NCBI RefSeq assembly: GCF_030272615.1
Contig: NC_081412.1
Span: forward strand, 694,346,083 to 694,410,082
Direction of reading: 5' to 3'
DNA from: Cryptomeria japonica
Lineage: Eukaryota; Streptophyta; Pinopsida; Cupressales; Cupressaceae
DNA: 64,000 nt
Of the stretch, positions 49,676 through 61,635 are shown one piece after another. The notes beneath the pieces were generated by a model. That model saw only the letters and a list, made by a program, of their open reading frames with translations, was not told the DNA's origin and did not search any database. The number at the start of each line of letters is the position of its first letter. The first letter of the stretch is position 1. A program made the position numbers and the translations under genes.

Positions 49676-49952
49676 GTGTGTCTGCATTGGTGCCATGCGC
49701 GTCTAGGTTGGCTAGGCGCGTCTGTTTTGTGCTAGGCACGTCTGTGCCAAAAAAAGTGTCTGTGCAAAATGTGCGTTGTGCAGGTGCATTTATGCTATGT
49801 GGGCACGTTTGTGCAGAGCAGGCACATCTGTGTAGAGCATAGGCACATTTGTGTATTTTAGGCGTGTCTATGCAGAGCAGGCACGTTTGTGCAATATGTA
49901 AGTGTGTTTATGTCATGAAGGCATGTTTGTGTCAAAATGTGCATTTATGTCT
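49676..49952 (+). repeat. Array of about a dozen CGCGTCTGTG-like units
   Basis: Units such as ggcgcgtctgtt, ggcacgtctgtgc, ggcacatctgtgt, ggcacgtttgtgc and ggcgtgtctatgc recur about every 20 bases. The reverse complement (cacagacgcg) recurs on the plus strand in the G2 leader (62120-62300, 63480-63740). Confidence 0.75.
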
Positions 49953-50161
49953 TCTAGGTCAAATCGGCAGTTCTATGATGAACATACACTGTTGATTGGA
50001 TAAGCTACTGAGAGGATACACTCAAGCAGGTCCTCTAGGGAAGACTAGAATAGTAGATAGGGCTAGGATTGACAATTCTATGATAGAACATACATTGCCA
50101 ATTAGGAAACTACTCAAGAGGATACACTCAAGCAGAGACCCAAGGATAGGATAGATCAAGG

Positions 50162-50415
50162 CACTTTGTGATGAACAGTGAGTACCAAGATAGAGTACTT
50201 TGTGATGAACAAGGAGTACTACTATGAACAACACTTTGTGATGAATAGGGAGTGCAAATATGAAAAGCACTTTGTGATGAATAGGGAGTGCAAAAAAAAT
50301 ACATAGTACTTTGTGTTGAACAAGGAGTACCACTAGGATAAAATAGAAACACTTTGTGATGAACAGTGAGTGTCACTAGAATAGAGGCAACACTTTGTGA
50401 AGAATAGTGAGTACC
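50162..50415 (+). repeat. Seven-copy tandem repeat, period about 38-43 bases
   Basis: Units start CACTTTGTGATGAAC/T and end (G)TGAGTACC or a variant; starts at about 50162, 50199, 50230, 50269, 50308, 50349 and 50390. The sequence at the intron donor (49568-49602, gtgagtacca...tactttgt) resembles one unit. Confidence 0.85.
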
Positions 50416-51769
50416 ACTTTAACTGACATGATTTATTTGTTTTATTGCAGGAGTATTTGCCTATGCTGGAGTCATGAGAGAGATTCCCATCGACTCAGAG
50501 GTTATGACCGAAACTGACATTTAAGGACTGAGCTGCCATTGAGGTTATGGGTTTGAGATTTATTTTGTATGTGCCTGAGTTTTGGGTGAACATGGGTTTG
50601 CTGACTGCACTTGCTAAGAGATGGCACTCTGAGACATGCACATTCCATTTGTCGATGGGTGAGATGACAGTCACCTTAGAGGATGTTTACAAGATTTTGA
50701 GGATACCGATTGATGGGGAGTTGATTCCCTATGATCGAGATAGAGATAGGGAGGCATTGAGATGACTGTTCTAGGATCCAGGACTAGAGATGAGGGTAGG
50801 ACATGTGGCCTAGGACACCATGACAGCGACAGGACTAGCGCTACTAGCAGTGCTAGGAGAAGTGATCAGTGGGTTCCTATGTTTGGATAGGGCGACACGA
50901 GGGTTGGTTGTGGGATGGGGGAGCACCTTGGAGACACTGGTGACACAGCATTCCAGATATGTCTAGGGATCGTGCATGCTGGCACATTTGTACTATGAGC
51001 TCCATCAGTTCATCTAGCATGGATCCGTAGGATTGGGCTGCGTAGTTACATTGCTATAGGTGTGGGCATATGAGCATCTACCAGTGACACGACCAATACA
51101 TTTTAGAGGTAGGGGTCATGGATGCAGCTTTGTACACTTGTATGATATGATTACATCACAACCACGAATTGGTAGGTTGGAGTATTGGCGTCGAGTCCTT
51201 GATGAGATTGACACTGTGATATGGAAGCTATACCGAGAGTGTGAGTAGTGGGAGGATGAGGCAATGGAACTACCCTATACCTTCAAGAGTAGATATTTGA
51301 TTGGGTGGACACCCTATGTACTTGAGAGGTAGCTGGTTGATAGGGTTTGCAGGTAGTTTGGTAGGATCCAGCGGATGCCACGGGGTTCCATTATGTATGC
51401 ACGGATAGTGTGAGACCAGGAACACTTCGAGCCATTATTGTCATATGATTAAGCAGTGATGCAGCTAGTAGAGATGGTGCCCATTCCTTGGGATATGTGG
51501 CCTGAGATTGAGGATGTAGGGATGGATGTAGAGTATATTTCATATTGGGCAGAGCATCCATTTCCATGCCTAATAGACCTAGGAGAACTGATAGATGTAG
51601 ATGGCAGAGAGAATGAGGATGATGGTGGAGATGGTGGGGGTAGAGGCCGATGGAGGAGGCAGGGTGTCGTAGGAGAGAGGAGGGTGGCTCCGTAGAGAGA
51701 GGGTGGAGAGGAGAGACAGGCTCAGGTGGTGAGAGGTTGAGGTGGGTTGCCATTATAGGTGCCAACAAC

Positions 51770-51910
51770 ACAGGGTCTCATACAGGTGTAGGGATAGGTA
51801 CAGGGACGAGGATAGGGGTAGGGGCAGCCACATGAGCAGCCATAGGTATAGCCATAGGTATAGCCACCAGTACAAGGGTAGCCACAGGTAGAGCCATAGG
51901 TACAGGGGGT
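51770..51910. repeat. Low-complexity GGTATAGCC/GGTACAGGG stretch
   Basis: Short units (ataggtatagcc, ataggtacaggg, gtagccacaggt) repeated across about 140 bases in the C-terminal part of the PMD gene. Confidence 0.75.
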
Positions 51911-52390
51911 CGAGGAGGAGGAGGATGAGCTACTGGAGTCGAGGGAGGTCTGCCAAGGATAGGCAGATGAGATCCAGGAGCTGGAGAGGGATTGACTTAG
52001 GAGATAGCTTAGGGACACTAAGTGGGAGCAAGATCAAGCTATCCAACGTTATACTGAGGCTAAGATAGCACTAAGGGCTAGGAGGTAGGTGACAAAGGAC
52101 ATAGGGTCTGGATATGCCTATGTTCTGTGAGCAAGGGAGGAGATAGGTTATTGGTGAGACCTATACTACAGGGTAGTGCCACCAGAGTAGTGGTCAAGGA
52201 GCTTCTGCAGACCATCACGGACAATGACGACACTGGAGGGAGTCATAGGAGACAGGCATCTAGTGATGGGGTCATGGGCCCTCCACCACCACTAGATAGA
52301 GGGGATAGGAGAGATGATCTTGGGGTGGGTCCTTCTAGGGCTCAGACTCCATCGAGGCCAGGTGGCTTTGAGGGAGGGAGTTCATCATAG

Positions 52391-54129
52391 CCTTAGAGGG
52401 CTCCGTATGTATCAATTTTGTACCATTTTATATTATGATGTAGACACCTTCGGGTGATTGTAGCCATATGATTTTGACATCATTGTATCATGACACTTAT
52501 GATTATATATATATGAGATGATAAATCTTTGTGGTAGCTATATGCATGTGTACCTATGTGATGCTTCTATATGTTTTATGATGTATGTTTATATGTGATG
52601 ATTATGATATGGATGCAAATATGTACATAATGAAATGCAATATTTTTGATCTTTTATGTTTTTAATATGTTATGCATGATGCAAATGTGAATGTATGAAA
52701 TGCAGATGAATATGATAATGCAAATGATGAAATGCATGAGTAAAATGTAGAATGTGCTGACATGTGTTATGTATAGGATGTGATGCAATTGTGATATCTA
52801 TATGTATGTATGAAATGCTTATATGTGGTAATGCAGGTGCAACTACATGAGATGCAAATATTTTTGTTGTGTCATTATACTCAGTCATGTGATAGCAGGC
52901 TACACGGACTCAAGAAGGATGATGGAGGTCAATCAAGAAAGAGGGATGGAAGATAGAAGATATGAAAGTGAAAGAGTTTCTTGTGCGTTATCATCATTGA
53001 GCTTTATTATGGCAAGTAGGTTATGACAATCGAGGCATATGTTTGACCCAGAAATTCATTGTACCTGTTTGCATGGAGATAAGATAGTTGCAAACAAGGA
53101 ATGCCCCAGTTCATACTAGACTCATAGTGTCCTCATATCCTTGGAAAAGTCATAGCATTACTAAGAGACAATCCACAGAAAGCAAAAGAAAAATAGGTGA
53201 CAATACCTCATCCTTGCCTTTCTATTCAAAGACATCCTGGAGATAGAATCTCTAGTCAGAGACATCTTGGAAAAGCTAAAAGACATGTCACCAAAAGATA
53301 AAATAAAAAGAAAACCAAGACTTGACACCAACATTCACTGTAGTCCTCATGTTTAGTGTCTCTTGTCACTTGTATAAGTCTATTTGATTGTGGTCACAAT
53401 GTTACTTTCACAAAAGGATAGATAGCAGTGAACCATATGTTGTCTGAGTCTGTTGAAAGATTTGATTTGTTAAAGCCCATTGTTGCTTGTCTCATCTGAA
53501 ACTAGCTGAATCCATGAAACTGATACTTTATTATGGAGAAAGTGAAACTTTATTGTGGATTGTAATGCAAGTGTTTCTTTCTTGCGGATTGTGTGCAGAT
53601 AGACTAAATAAAATTGGAAGAAATTGTACTCCTCTGAATAGGTGATGCTCTCAGTTCCACACCCATTACTAGATGTAGGATTTGCCTTAGCCATAGATAG
53701 GAGCTGATTTATTATGGATGGAAAGGGGTGAAAAGGAGGGATTATTATGAATGGCTAACCAATGTTAGGTAGATCAATGATAAGCCATGATGTGAATGGG
53801 TAAGTTTATTATGGATGAAGAGGTTGTGAGTGTGTGCAAAGTGAAGGATGAAATGGAATCCTGAAGGAGGGAGGAGCAATGTCTCTACACATGGCACTGG
53901 TGACCTAGTTTTCACCATGGTACTTGCCCAAGGTGCCACCAAAGTGGTTTTCACCATTGGACAAAACAATTTTTTTGTTTTTCAATTTTTTGTGTGTCAC
54001 AAGGCGCCTGTTTGCCAGGTTTTCACCAAGTAACGATTTTTTTATTTTTATGATTTTTTTGTATTTTTGATTTTTTTTGTATTTTTGAATTAGGATATTT
54101 TGAAGAGCTATGTGTAAAACCTATGAAGG
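52391..54129. other. G2 spacer between antisense gene and integrase
   Basis: No gene seen. 52430-52880 is rich in ATG/TATG words (atatatatatgagatg, tatgcatg, gatgcaaatg). At 53890-54040 GGTTTTCACCA-like words recur at about 53909, 53946 and 54017. The 54030-54090 part is T-rich. Confidence 0.6.
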
Positions 54130-55200
54130 TGCATGCTATTGATAGGATCATCTAGAGGTTCACCCTTTGTGGTTGAGAGCTAATATGCATCAGATCCATA
54201 GGCTGTTGTAATGATGTAAGGACCAAGCCAATTTGGTTTGAACTTTCCCTTCTTCTCTCTATCTTGCTGATTTTTAGGACTTTCTCTAAGAAATAAGTCA
54301 CCTACCTCAAATGTGCAAGGCTTGAATTTATGATTGTAGCTGCGAGTCATTCATTGTTGATAAGCCTTTAGATGATTAAAAGCAATTTGTCTTTGTTCAT
54401 CCAATAGTTCAAGTTCTTGTAAGCGAGAGACCCTGTAGTCTTCATCACTGATAATGTTTTGCAAAGAGACTCGTAAAGAGGGTAACTTGACCTCAATAGG
54501 CAAGATAGCTTCAACACCATAGACAAGTGAATAGGGTGTAGCTTCTGTAGGTGTGCAGACGTGCGGTAGGCCCAAAGTACAGAATTAAGTTGGATATGCC
54601 AATTACGGCCAACATCATTGACTGTCTTTTTTAAGATTTTAAGGATTATTTTATTAGATGCCTTAGCTTGACTATTACCTTGGGGGTAATAAGGTGTGGA
54701 AAAATGATGGGTAATATGGAAGCGGTCACAGAGTTCACGAACATCCTAATTTTTGAAGGGATGCCCATTGTCGGTGATGATGGAAATAGGAATACCATAT
54801 CGACAAATGATATAGTTGAGAATGAATGTAGCAATTTGTTTTCCAGTGACTTGCATGAGAGGCATGACTTTGATCCATTTTTTGAAATACTATGTGGCAG
54901 TGATGATGAACTTATGACCATTGAAGGAAGGAGGGTGAATCCTACCTATAAGATCGATTCCCCACTAACAAAAGGGCCAAGGAGTCGCAATTGGTTGAAG
55001 TTCTTGTGCTGGTGCATGAATGAGGTCTCCATGAATTTGACACTGCTTACATTTCTTGACAAATTGATATGAGTCTTTTTCCATATTGGGCCAGTAATAT
55101 CCAGTCCAAATGAGTTTCTTGGCTAAGGTAGGACCACTAGAATGTGGACCACATATCCCTTCATGAACTTCATGTAACACAATCTAAGCTTCATCCCCTT
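54130..55200 (-). pseudogene. Gypsy integrase (G2), catalytic Glu replaced
   Basis: Minus strand: zinc region VLHEVHEGICGPHSSGPTLA and YYWPNMEKD, CKQCQIHGDLIHAP (54965-55180), core with GIDLIGRIHPPSFNGHKF (first Asp), IITDNGHPF (second Asp) and GNSQAKASNK where GxAEASNK is normal, so the third acidic residue is Lys. Then WAYRTS and, after a frameshift, YSLVYGVEAILPIEVKLPSL (54351-54575). Inactive as read. It would integrate the element's cDNA. Confidence 0.88.
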
Positions 55201-55984
55201 CTAAACATCTAAGAAGAGTGCCATCTAGACCTCGACAGTATAGGATATCAGCTAAAATGACATATCAAGAAGATTGACGAATGAAAGTGCATCGTTGGTT
55301 ATTGGATAGGTCAGGAGGTAGGGCATTATCATGAAGGTATGTGAAAATGGCACCATATAACTGGGACTCAGGACCGACAATACATATCATCTCAGTAGGA
55401 GTGATTTCATATGAGGGAACCAAAAGGTTATCCACCAAGAACTCATAGCAGGTCTCATTCAGTGGTAGATCGATTAGTGAAGCAATTGTAGCCATGGCAT
55501 CTGCGACTTGATTCTGCTCTCTTGGTATCTTCTCAAAGTCTATCTTCATGAAATTTTGTTTCAAGTCATCCACCATTCTTTTATAGGGAATTAATTTCTC
55601 ATCCTTCATTTGGTAGTCATCAGTTGCTTGACGAATTACAAGTTGAGGGTCCCCAGAACCATGAAGTTCCTGGGTCTTCCATTGAACTGCAATTCATAAT
55701 TTAGTTGTTAATGCCTCATATTCTACTATGTTATTAGTGCAGGGAAATGATAATTGATATGATTTTGGTATAGAATCCCCTTGAGGAGTTATGAAGAGGA
55801 TGCCAGCTCCTACCTCATGTTGTGTGTATGAGCGGTCAAATTATAGTTGCCAAGGCTTTGCATGTGACACTGTCAAAATGGATTCATTTGGAAATTCTAA
55901 AATTAGAAGAACATCATCTAACATGGGAGCATCTACTAACTGATCTGTGATAGCTTGTCCTTCTATTGCTTTTCTGTCCACATA
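55201..55984 (-). pseudogene. Second (archaeal-type) RNase H (G2)
   Basis: FDRSYTQHEVGAGILFITPQ (about 55790-55850), FPCTNNIVEYEALT and GSGDPQLVIRQ supply D, E and D. Continues into YKRMVDDLKQNFMKIDFEKI and REQNQVADAMATIASL (open at 55265-55609), the usual tether to integrase. A few stops. The extra RNase H marks the Tat lineage. Confidence 0.8.
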
Positions 55985-56400
55985 CTCGATGTCGAATTCA
56001 CTCAAGAGCATCACCATTTGGTTAGTTGCCCAGTAAGTGTTGCTTTATTGAGAAGGTATTTCAATGGATCAATCCTTGCAACCAAATTAGTTTTATGAGT
56101 TAGCATGTAATGTTGTAATTTTTGCGAAGCAAAGACCACAGTGGGACATGCACGCTCAATTGGTGTGTAATTTAGCTCATATCCCACCAAGGTGCGACTG
56201 ATGTAGTATACTACCTTTTCTTTACCCTCAGCAACCTCTTGTGCTAAGAGTGCCCCCAGTGCTATTGAAATAGCTGATATGTATAGTAATAGAGGTTGAT
56301 CTGGAACTGGTGGCATCAAAACTGGCAAATTCAGAAGATAATCTTTGATTGTCTGGAAAGCTCATTGACAATTATCATCCCATTTGAATTTGGTGTTTTT
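55985..56400 (-). pseudogene. RT-linked Gypsy RNase H (G2)
   Basis: VLMPPVPDQPLLLYISAISI, ALGALLAQE, VVYYISRTLVGYELNYTPIE and HYMLTHKTNLVARIDPLKYL in an open 105-residue stretch (56011-56328). The first acidic position is not a recognisable Asp (YISAIS), so this copy is probably a structural remnant, as reported for Tat elements. Confidence 0.8.
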
Positions 56401-57609
56401 GTGTAGTAGGTGCTGAAAAGGATTACATTTATTTGCAAGTTACGCTATGAATCGTCGTATGGATTGGAGTCTCCCCTACAAAGATCGAAGTTGACTAATA
56501 TTTCTTGAAGGTTGCATCTCTAGGATGGCCTTGACTTTTGCTGGATCAGCTTTGATTCCTCTTTTTGAGATAATGAATCCTAGGAGCTTTCCAAAGGTTA
56601 CTCCAAAGACACATTTCTTGGGGTTTAATCTTACTTTATATTTTTCCAACCGATCAAAGATGATTGAAAGTATGTCCAAATGTGTATCTCTGTCTATTGA
56701 TTTTCCCAAAAGGTCATCAACATAATCTTCCACAGTAACATGCATGAGATCATGAAAGATAGTTGTCATGGTTCTTCGATATGTAGCACCTGCATTTTTT
56801 AGCCCAAAGGGCATGACATTCCAATAGAAAGTTCCCCAAGGACAAGTAAATGTCATTTTGTGCTGATCCTCGGATGCAATTTTTATTTGATTATACCCAG
56901 AGAATCCATCCATCAAAGATAACATTTCATGACCTACTATGAGATCGACGATCAAGTCAATATTTGGTAATGGAAAGTCATCCTTAGGATAAGCTTTGTT
57001 GATGTCTCTAAATTCTATACATTTTCTGATGCTACGATCTGGTTTACTGACAGGCACTAAGTTGGAGATCCATTTGGGATAATCAATTGGTTGTATGAAT
57101 CCGACATCCAATAATTTCTCAAGCTCTGCTTTGAATAATAATGCCACTTGTGGATGCATCTTTCTTAATTTCTGCTTCACTAGTTTTGCCTCTAATTTAA
57201 CTATCAAATGATGCATTACTAAATCCAGATCCAATCTAGGCATATCAGTGTATGACCATGCAAAATTGATTTGTTGTTTTGTGAAGAATCTTATGAACTT
57301 TGACCTTTTTGTCTCTGTCAAAGATTGAGCCAGGAATATGTTGTGTGGAACTTCTTCTGTGCTAATGTTTGTTTTTATAGTGTCTTCTACCAACATTGAT
57401 GACTTTTCCTCATATGATGCTAGGAGAATGTCGAGCCTTCCATCTTCAGGTGCCTTAGAGAGGTTTTCACCCTCAGATACATCCTTTCTTTTTACTTTTT
57501 TGGGGTCAGACAGCACCACAACATGGTTTTCACCATAATACCCTTGATTTGTTTTTATTTTTATATTTTTGCGACTGGAAGGCTCGACACCCTCACCAAA
57601 ATATACCAC
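56401..57609 (-). pseudogene. Gypsy reverse transcriptase (G2), catalytic motif intact
   Basis: An open stretch of 377 codons (56476-57609). N-terminal VVVLSDPKKVKRKDV and NFAWSYTDMPRLDLDLVMHH, then LEKLLDVGFIQPIDYP, LVPVSKPDRSIRKCIEFRDI, NKAYPKDDFPLPNIDLI, LSLMDGFSGYNQIKIA, GTFYWNVMPFGLKNAGATYR, VEDYVDDLLGKSIDRDTHLD (YVDD present, about 56705-56740), VRLNPKKCVFGVTFGKLLGF and ADPAKVKAILEM. It stops shortly after this thumb-side block, where RNase H should follow. It is the best preserved RT of the two Tat elements. Confidence 0.92.
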
Positions 57610-57614
57610 GCTAT

Positions 57615-58533
57615 TGAGTTCTATAGTGTATCCTGCTTTATGGTCCCCAAGGGGAAGATCATCTCATATGCCAAGATATTCAATAAAAGCTTCATCATTT
57701 TGGAATGTGTCAAACTATGCAGGTCCTTCATGGTCCCAGTCAATAAGTTTGTGGTGAACAAGGGGAAGACCTTTGATGTCTTCAAAAATAGCAGGGATAA
57801 GAGTGAAAATGTAGTTATACTTAGGTATGTTGAGGTAGTTATTGAGGTCATCATTGGCACTCTCCTCATCTATCTTAATCATGAACAAATCCAAATTATC
57901 ATCACTAGTAGCACATTCTGGGACAGGTGTTCTCATTCTATGTGATTTTGACCTAGAACCTAGAAGCAAGGACTGTGTGGGATCCTTAGGGGTTGTTTCT
58001 TGACCAACCTTGAATTTTCTACATAATTCTTCTTCTTTTGTGGGTTCATCTAGTTCTTTGAATGTCTCGGTGAGTTCATAGTCACTAGAGGATTTGTCTG
58101 AATCCCATTCCCATTCATTAGAGTCTGTGGAATAGTGATTCTCTTGTTGAATTTTGGCAGCTTTGATTTGTAATGCTTCTCCTATCTTTTGAGTGTTTAC
58201 CTTAGAAGTCATGAAACCAAGTCCATTCGAGCATTCTTTTTTGAATGTCAATTCAGCTTGTAAAGGTTCAATGATGCCTTCCTTCCTTAAGCCAAGAGGA
58301 CTTTTTCCATCATACCCAAATTTTTGTAGGATCTTGAATCCTTTGCCATACTTTTCACATGGTAGGCTGATGTGATCTTGTGTATCATCTTCAGGGTCTT
58401 TGTAAAGAATTTTGTATAAGTCTTCTTCTTCCAGTTCACCCCATCTTTGAAAGATAGTAGGGTCCCATTTGAGTATAATGATAGATACCTTCTTATTAGG
58501 ATGTGGTCTTCCATATTCTTTTGGTGAACTCAT
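57615..58533 (-). pseudogene. Protease-RT linker with G-patch (G2)
   Basis: An open 272-codon stretch (57715-58533). Residues about 62-92 (58258-58350) read YGKGFKILQKFGYDGKSPLG then LRKEGIIEPLQ, which matches the G-patch pattern (aromatic-G-x-G-aromatic, K-x-G-Y-x-G, PLG, GI-x-P). The N-terminal part (MSSPKEYGRPHPNKK) precedes an acidic stretch, and a Ser/Asp/Glu-rich segment (EWEWDSDKSSSDYELTE) follows. The same order holds in G1 (19167-20800). RNA or helicase binding is the family-level role; the role in the element is inferred. Confidence 0.75.
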
Positions 58534-58559
58534 AACTTGTTGTAATCACATGGTTTGAT

Positions 58560-59080
58560 TCAAAGTGTATTCACCCATGCCGCTACCTTGAAATTTCCTT
58601 TTAGGTTCACCTTATTTTGATGCCGAAGGTTTTAATGATTCAAGATCAATGTATGCAAAAGAAGGGACAACTTCCCTATTACTTGGAATGATCATCTTAG
58701 TTTTCGGTCTCAAGTTATTGCAATATATGAATGGACTAGGATCACCATTAACTGTTATTTCAACTCCATTGTGAGGAAACTTAATGCATTGGTGACATGT
58801 AGATGGGACTGCCCTCATTTCATAAATCCAAGTATGTCCTAGTAATATATTGTATGTGAGATCTAGGTCTAGGACTTGACAAACCACATCCTTTGTAACT
58901 GGCCCAACTCTAAGAGGCAAGGTGACTGTGCCTTTGGATGAACGCTCTTCATCATCATATGCCTTGATGGTAATTTTGTTTGTAGAATTCATAGCTTTAT
59001 CTGAATATCCCCATTGTTTAATAGTACTCAATGTGCAAATGTTTAAACCTGCTCCTCCATCTATCAGGACTCGTTTTATT
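58560..59080 (-). pseudogene. Aspartic protease (G2)
   Basis: RVLIDGGAGLNICTLSTI (active-site block at about 59035-59075), then KITIKAYDDEERSSKGTVTL, KDVVCQVLDLDLTYNILLGH, TWIYEMRAVPSTCHQCIKFP and NGVEITV (open at 58612-59031). Typical Gypsy retropepsin with ILLG in the second half. Closely matched in G1. Confidence 0.85.
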
Positions 59081-61635
59081 CAATGTTTGTGTATGAAGGC
59101 TTCAATGTGTAATGGTGCATTATGTGGCTGACTTACAGAGGCATCATCGACTTTTGTGAATGTAAGGGAGTGTGGAATGGAAGGATATCCCACCATGGCT
59201 TGAAACTGGTCCACGTTCAGATCAGTAGGGATAGAAGTGTCTCTCAAAGTTTTGTCAAGAATGGCTTTATGTGCAAGGGATATGCATAAGAGCTCAAGGA
59301 TGGAGATGAGCATAGGTGTCTTCCCTAACTATTCTACAAGATTGTACTCAGGCTTGGTTGATGAGGAAGCGGTGTTTTTAGCTGGAGTGCCTTGCAAAGT
59401 GAATTTACCTTGACAAGTTGTAACATTACATTCAGAGGTAGGTTCAGAAGAAGATCCAATGCCTTTTAGGATAATCTTGGGTCTTTGGGTAGAATTCTCA
59501 AGTGTTTTGTCCCTGATGATAATGGTAGAGACATAATTGTCCATAGAGATGTGATTGATAGTTGAATCATAGTTATAAGATGCTCTGGTATAGTTGGTTT
59601 GGTCATCTGTGGCTTTACCTTTTCCCTTGTCATGCTTTGGGAATGGTTCCTTAAACATCTCATGTTCTTGATTGGATGAGTGTCCTTCAATCTCAATGTC
59701 ACCTCTATCAATGAGATCTTGTATGATGTTCTTCAGTCGATGGCAATTTTCTGTCTTATGCCCTTTTCTCTTATGAAATTCACAATATTCATCATCATTC
59801 CACCAATTTGGTTTGACCTTTGGCTCATATGGAGGAAAATCTGGAATTGTGATTATCTTGTTTGCCACTAGCTTCTTGAAAACTGACTCAAGTGGTTCTC
59901 CCAATGGGGTGTACTACCTTCATGATTTGGAAGTTGTTTGGGTATTCACTTGATTGTTTGTAGAGTTTGATCCAGAAAAAATGATTTTGGGTTGTACTGT
60001 ATTGGCATCAACAACACCATCATTGATTGTGTTCTTGTTTTTATTCCAAAATCTTGGCTTATCTTTTCCTTTAAAGTCCTTTTTGTTTTCTTTGAATATT
60101 TTTATGATGCCTTGCTCAATTAGGACCTTCTTTGTTGCTAAGCCTTTTTCAATAATATCCTTGAAGGTGGACAAACAAGCTTTCCTTAGGCCATAACCAA
60201 TATCTTTGTTAACATTTTAGGTGAACATTTCTACCATTTGTTTTTGTGGAATTTCACAAGAGCATTTGCTGGCTATATTTCTCCATCTTTGTAAAAAGGA
60301 TGAAAAAGATTCTCCATCCTTTTGCTTGGTGTTGCACAAAGTAGTGATTGATATGTCTATCTCTATGTTGTATGAGAAATGTTGAATAAATGCCTCTGCT
60401 AAGTCACCCCATGACTTAATACTAGGTGGAAGTTGGGAGAACCATTCCATAGCTTGATCACCTAAGCTCTATGGGAATAATCTCATCAAATATGTCTCTT
60501 CTGCTGCTACCTCAATGCAGACTATGAAAAACTATCTTATGTGTGCCTTAGGATCCCCTTTTCCTCTATACTTATCAAACTTAGGCATCACAAAGTGTGT
60601 AGGAAATTGAGGCATTGGAATGCTTTTGTCAAATGGATCGGGACATATGTCTCTCATTGTGTAAGTTGGCTTCAGTGTATTTATGTCCTCCATTTTCTAT
60701 TGTAAATCCTTGATTTGCTGTTCCAAATTTTTCTTAGGTGGAGATTGACTTCTTGGACCATACCCCATGCCTGAACCACTGGGTGGAGGAGGAGCATGTT
60801 GCATATATGGATGGTATTGATCATACACATGTTCATATGGAGGAGGTCTATAATGATGTTGCGTATATGGACCACTTGGTATAGAGTCATGATGAGGAGT
60901 AGAATATATGCTTTGTCCATGTATACCATACTCTATAGGAATTTCATGAGTTTGTTCTAGTGTGTTGCCCCCAGATTTGACACGGGGTTTCCTTGTGTCC
61001 ATATTTTGAACATGCCTTTGAATATCCAATTGCTTTGGTGGTTGGTCCTTAGCATTGGAATTTGATTGAGAATATTTTTTTGCATAAGACTTCCATAATG
61101 GTTTGCGATGGTGAGTATCATATTCTTGACCATGTGTGTATGGGACCTTGGATTTTTGAAACAAAGATGATGGTGATTCAGGCACCATATGTGGTCCTCT
61201 TTTGCCTCCACTATTAGGCCTCCTTTGAACCATGTTGAGGTGAGGTTGTTGTAAAGGTTGATTTTCCATTATTTGAGACATGTCAAAATCATGAGGGCTC
61301 TTGGCTCCACTTTGTGCCATCACTTGTAAGAAGTATTGTCTATCTCTCCTCATTATTTCCTCAACCAATCGATTGAAACAGGGATCCATAATGGAGTCTT
61401 CCACTTCTACTGAATGTACAGAAAAGTTGTCCATATTGTCATTGTGTGTATCATTGTTGTTTGTAGTGTCCATCTTCTCAACATTTGTAATGTTTCTATA
61501 AGCATCCATGTCAAGTAATGTAGTATGATCAAAATTGAAAAAGATATCATTGTCATACTCATAAGAACTCATGTTTGCAGATTCTTGAGCCTCTTTACTT
61601 TCTCTCTTAGATTTTTGGGAACGGGTTTCAACCAT
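59081..61635 (-). pseudogene. Gag (G2)
   Basis: It starts at ATG 61635 (MVETRSQKSKRESKEAQESA). The N-terminal 312 codons are open and Gln/Pro/His-rich with HYRPPPYEHVYDQYHP and LEQQIKDLQ (coiled coil). The capsid core has YLMRLFP, stop, SLGDQAMEWFSQLPPSIKSW, AFIQHFSYNIEI and SFSSFLQRWRNIASK (60217-60520). The zinc knuckle is DEYCEFHKRKGHKTENCHRL (about 59755-59815), preceded by PDFPPYEPKVKPNWW. Stops separate four open stretches (61635-60697, 60450-60217, 60174-59920, 59904-59329). Confidence 0.88.

Larger units (their letters stand above)
49569..50450 (+). other. Probable intron of the antisense gene
   Basis: Donor CCG/GTGAGTACC at 49569; acceptor 'ttatttgttttattgcag' ending at 50450, a good pyrimidine tract with CAG. 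The interval holds two repeat arrays and no coding sequence, and the PMD reading starts soon after. Not tested by transcript. Confidence 0.6.
49437..52390 (+). pseudogene. Antisense plant mobile domain (PMD) protein gene of G2, decayed
   Basis: Transcribed opposite to gag-pol. Exon 1 would be about 49437-49568; an intron (49569-50450) follows; exon 2 carries the protein. PMD signatures are MGLLTALAKRWHSETCTFHL, MGEMTVTLEDVYKILRIPID plus G (50590-50720), WAYEHLPVTRPIHF (51062-51103), WRRVLDEIDTVIWKLYR, FKSRYLIGWTPYVLER and DRVCR-stop-FGRIQRMPRG (51337-51390). A low-complexity Gly-rich stretch and a coiled-coil end (LRDTKWEQDQAIQRYTEAKI, about 52008-52067) follow. At least six stops and one frameshift. 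PMD domains occur in host MAIN/MAIL-type proteins and in transposons, and Tat elements are known for antisense genes at this place (family knowledge). Its role for the element is unknown. Confidence 0.8.

Noticed and set aside
50022-50376. Minus-strand open frames with repeated HHKVL/HSQSA-like residues
   Set aside because: They are reverse readings of the seven-copy tandem repeat in the antisense intron.
51391-52018. Minus-strand open frames rich in Pro, Ser and Cys/Gly/Tyr
   Set aside because: Shadow of the low-complexity part of the PMD gene; the plus-strand reading has the recognisable domain.
52670-52888. His/Ile-rich open frame on the minus strand
   Set aside because: Product of the ATG-rich repetitive spacer read backwards.
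57523-57945. 140-codon plus-strand frame within G2
   Set aside because: Antisense shadow of the protease-RT linker, which carries the G-patch on the minus strand.
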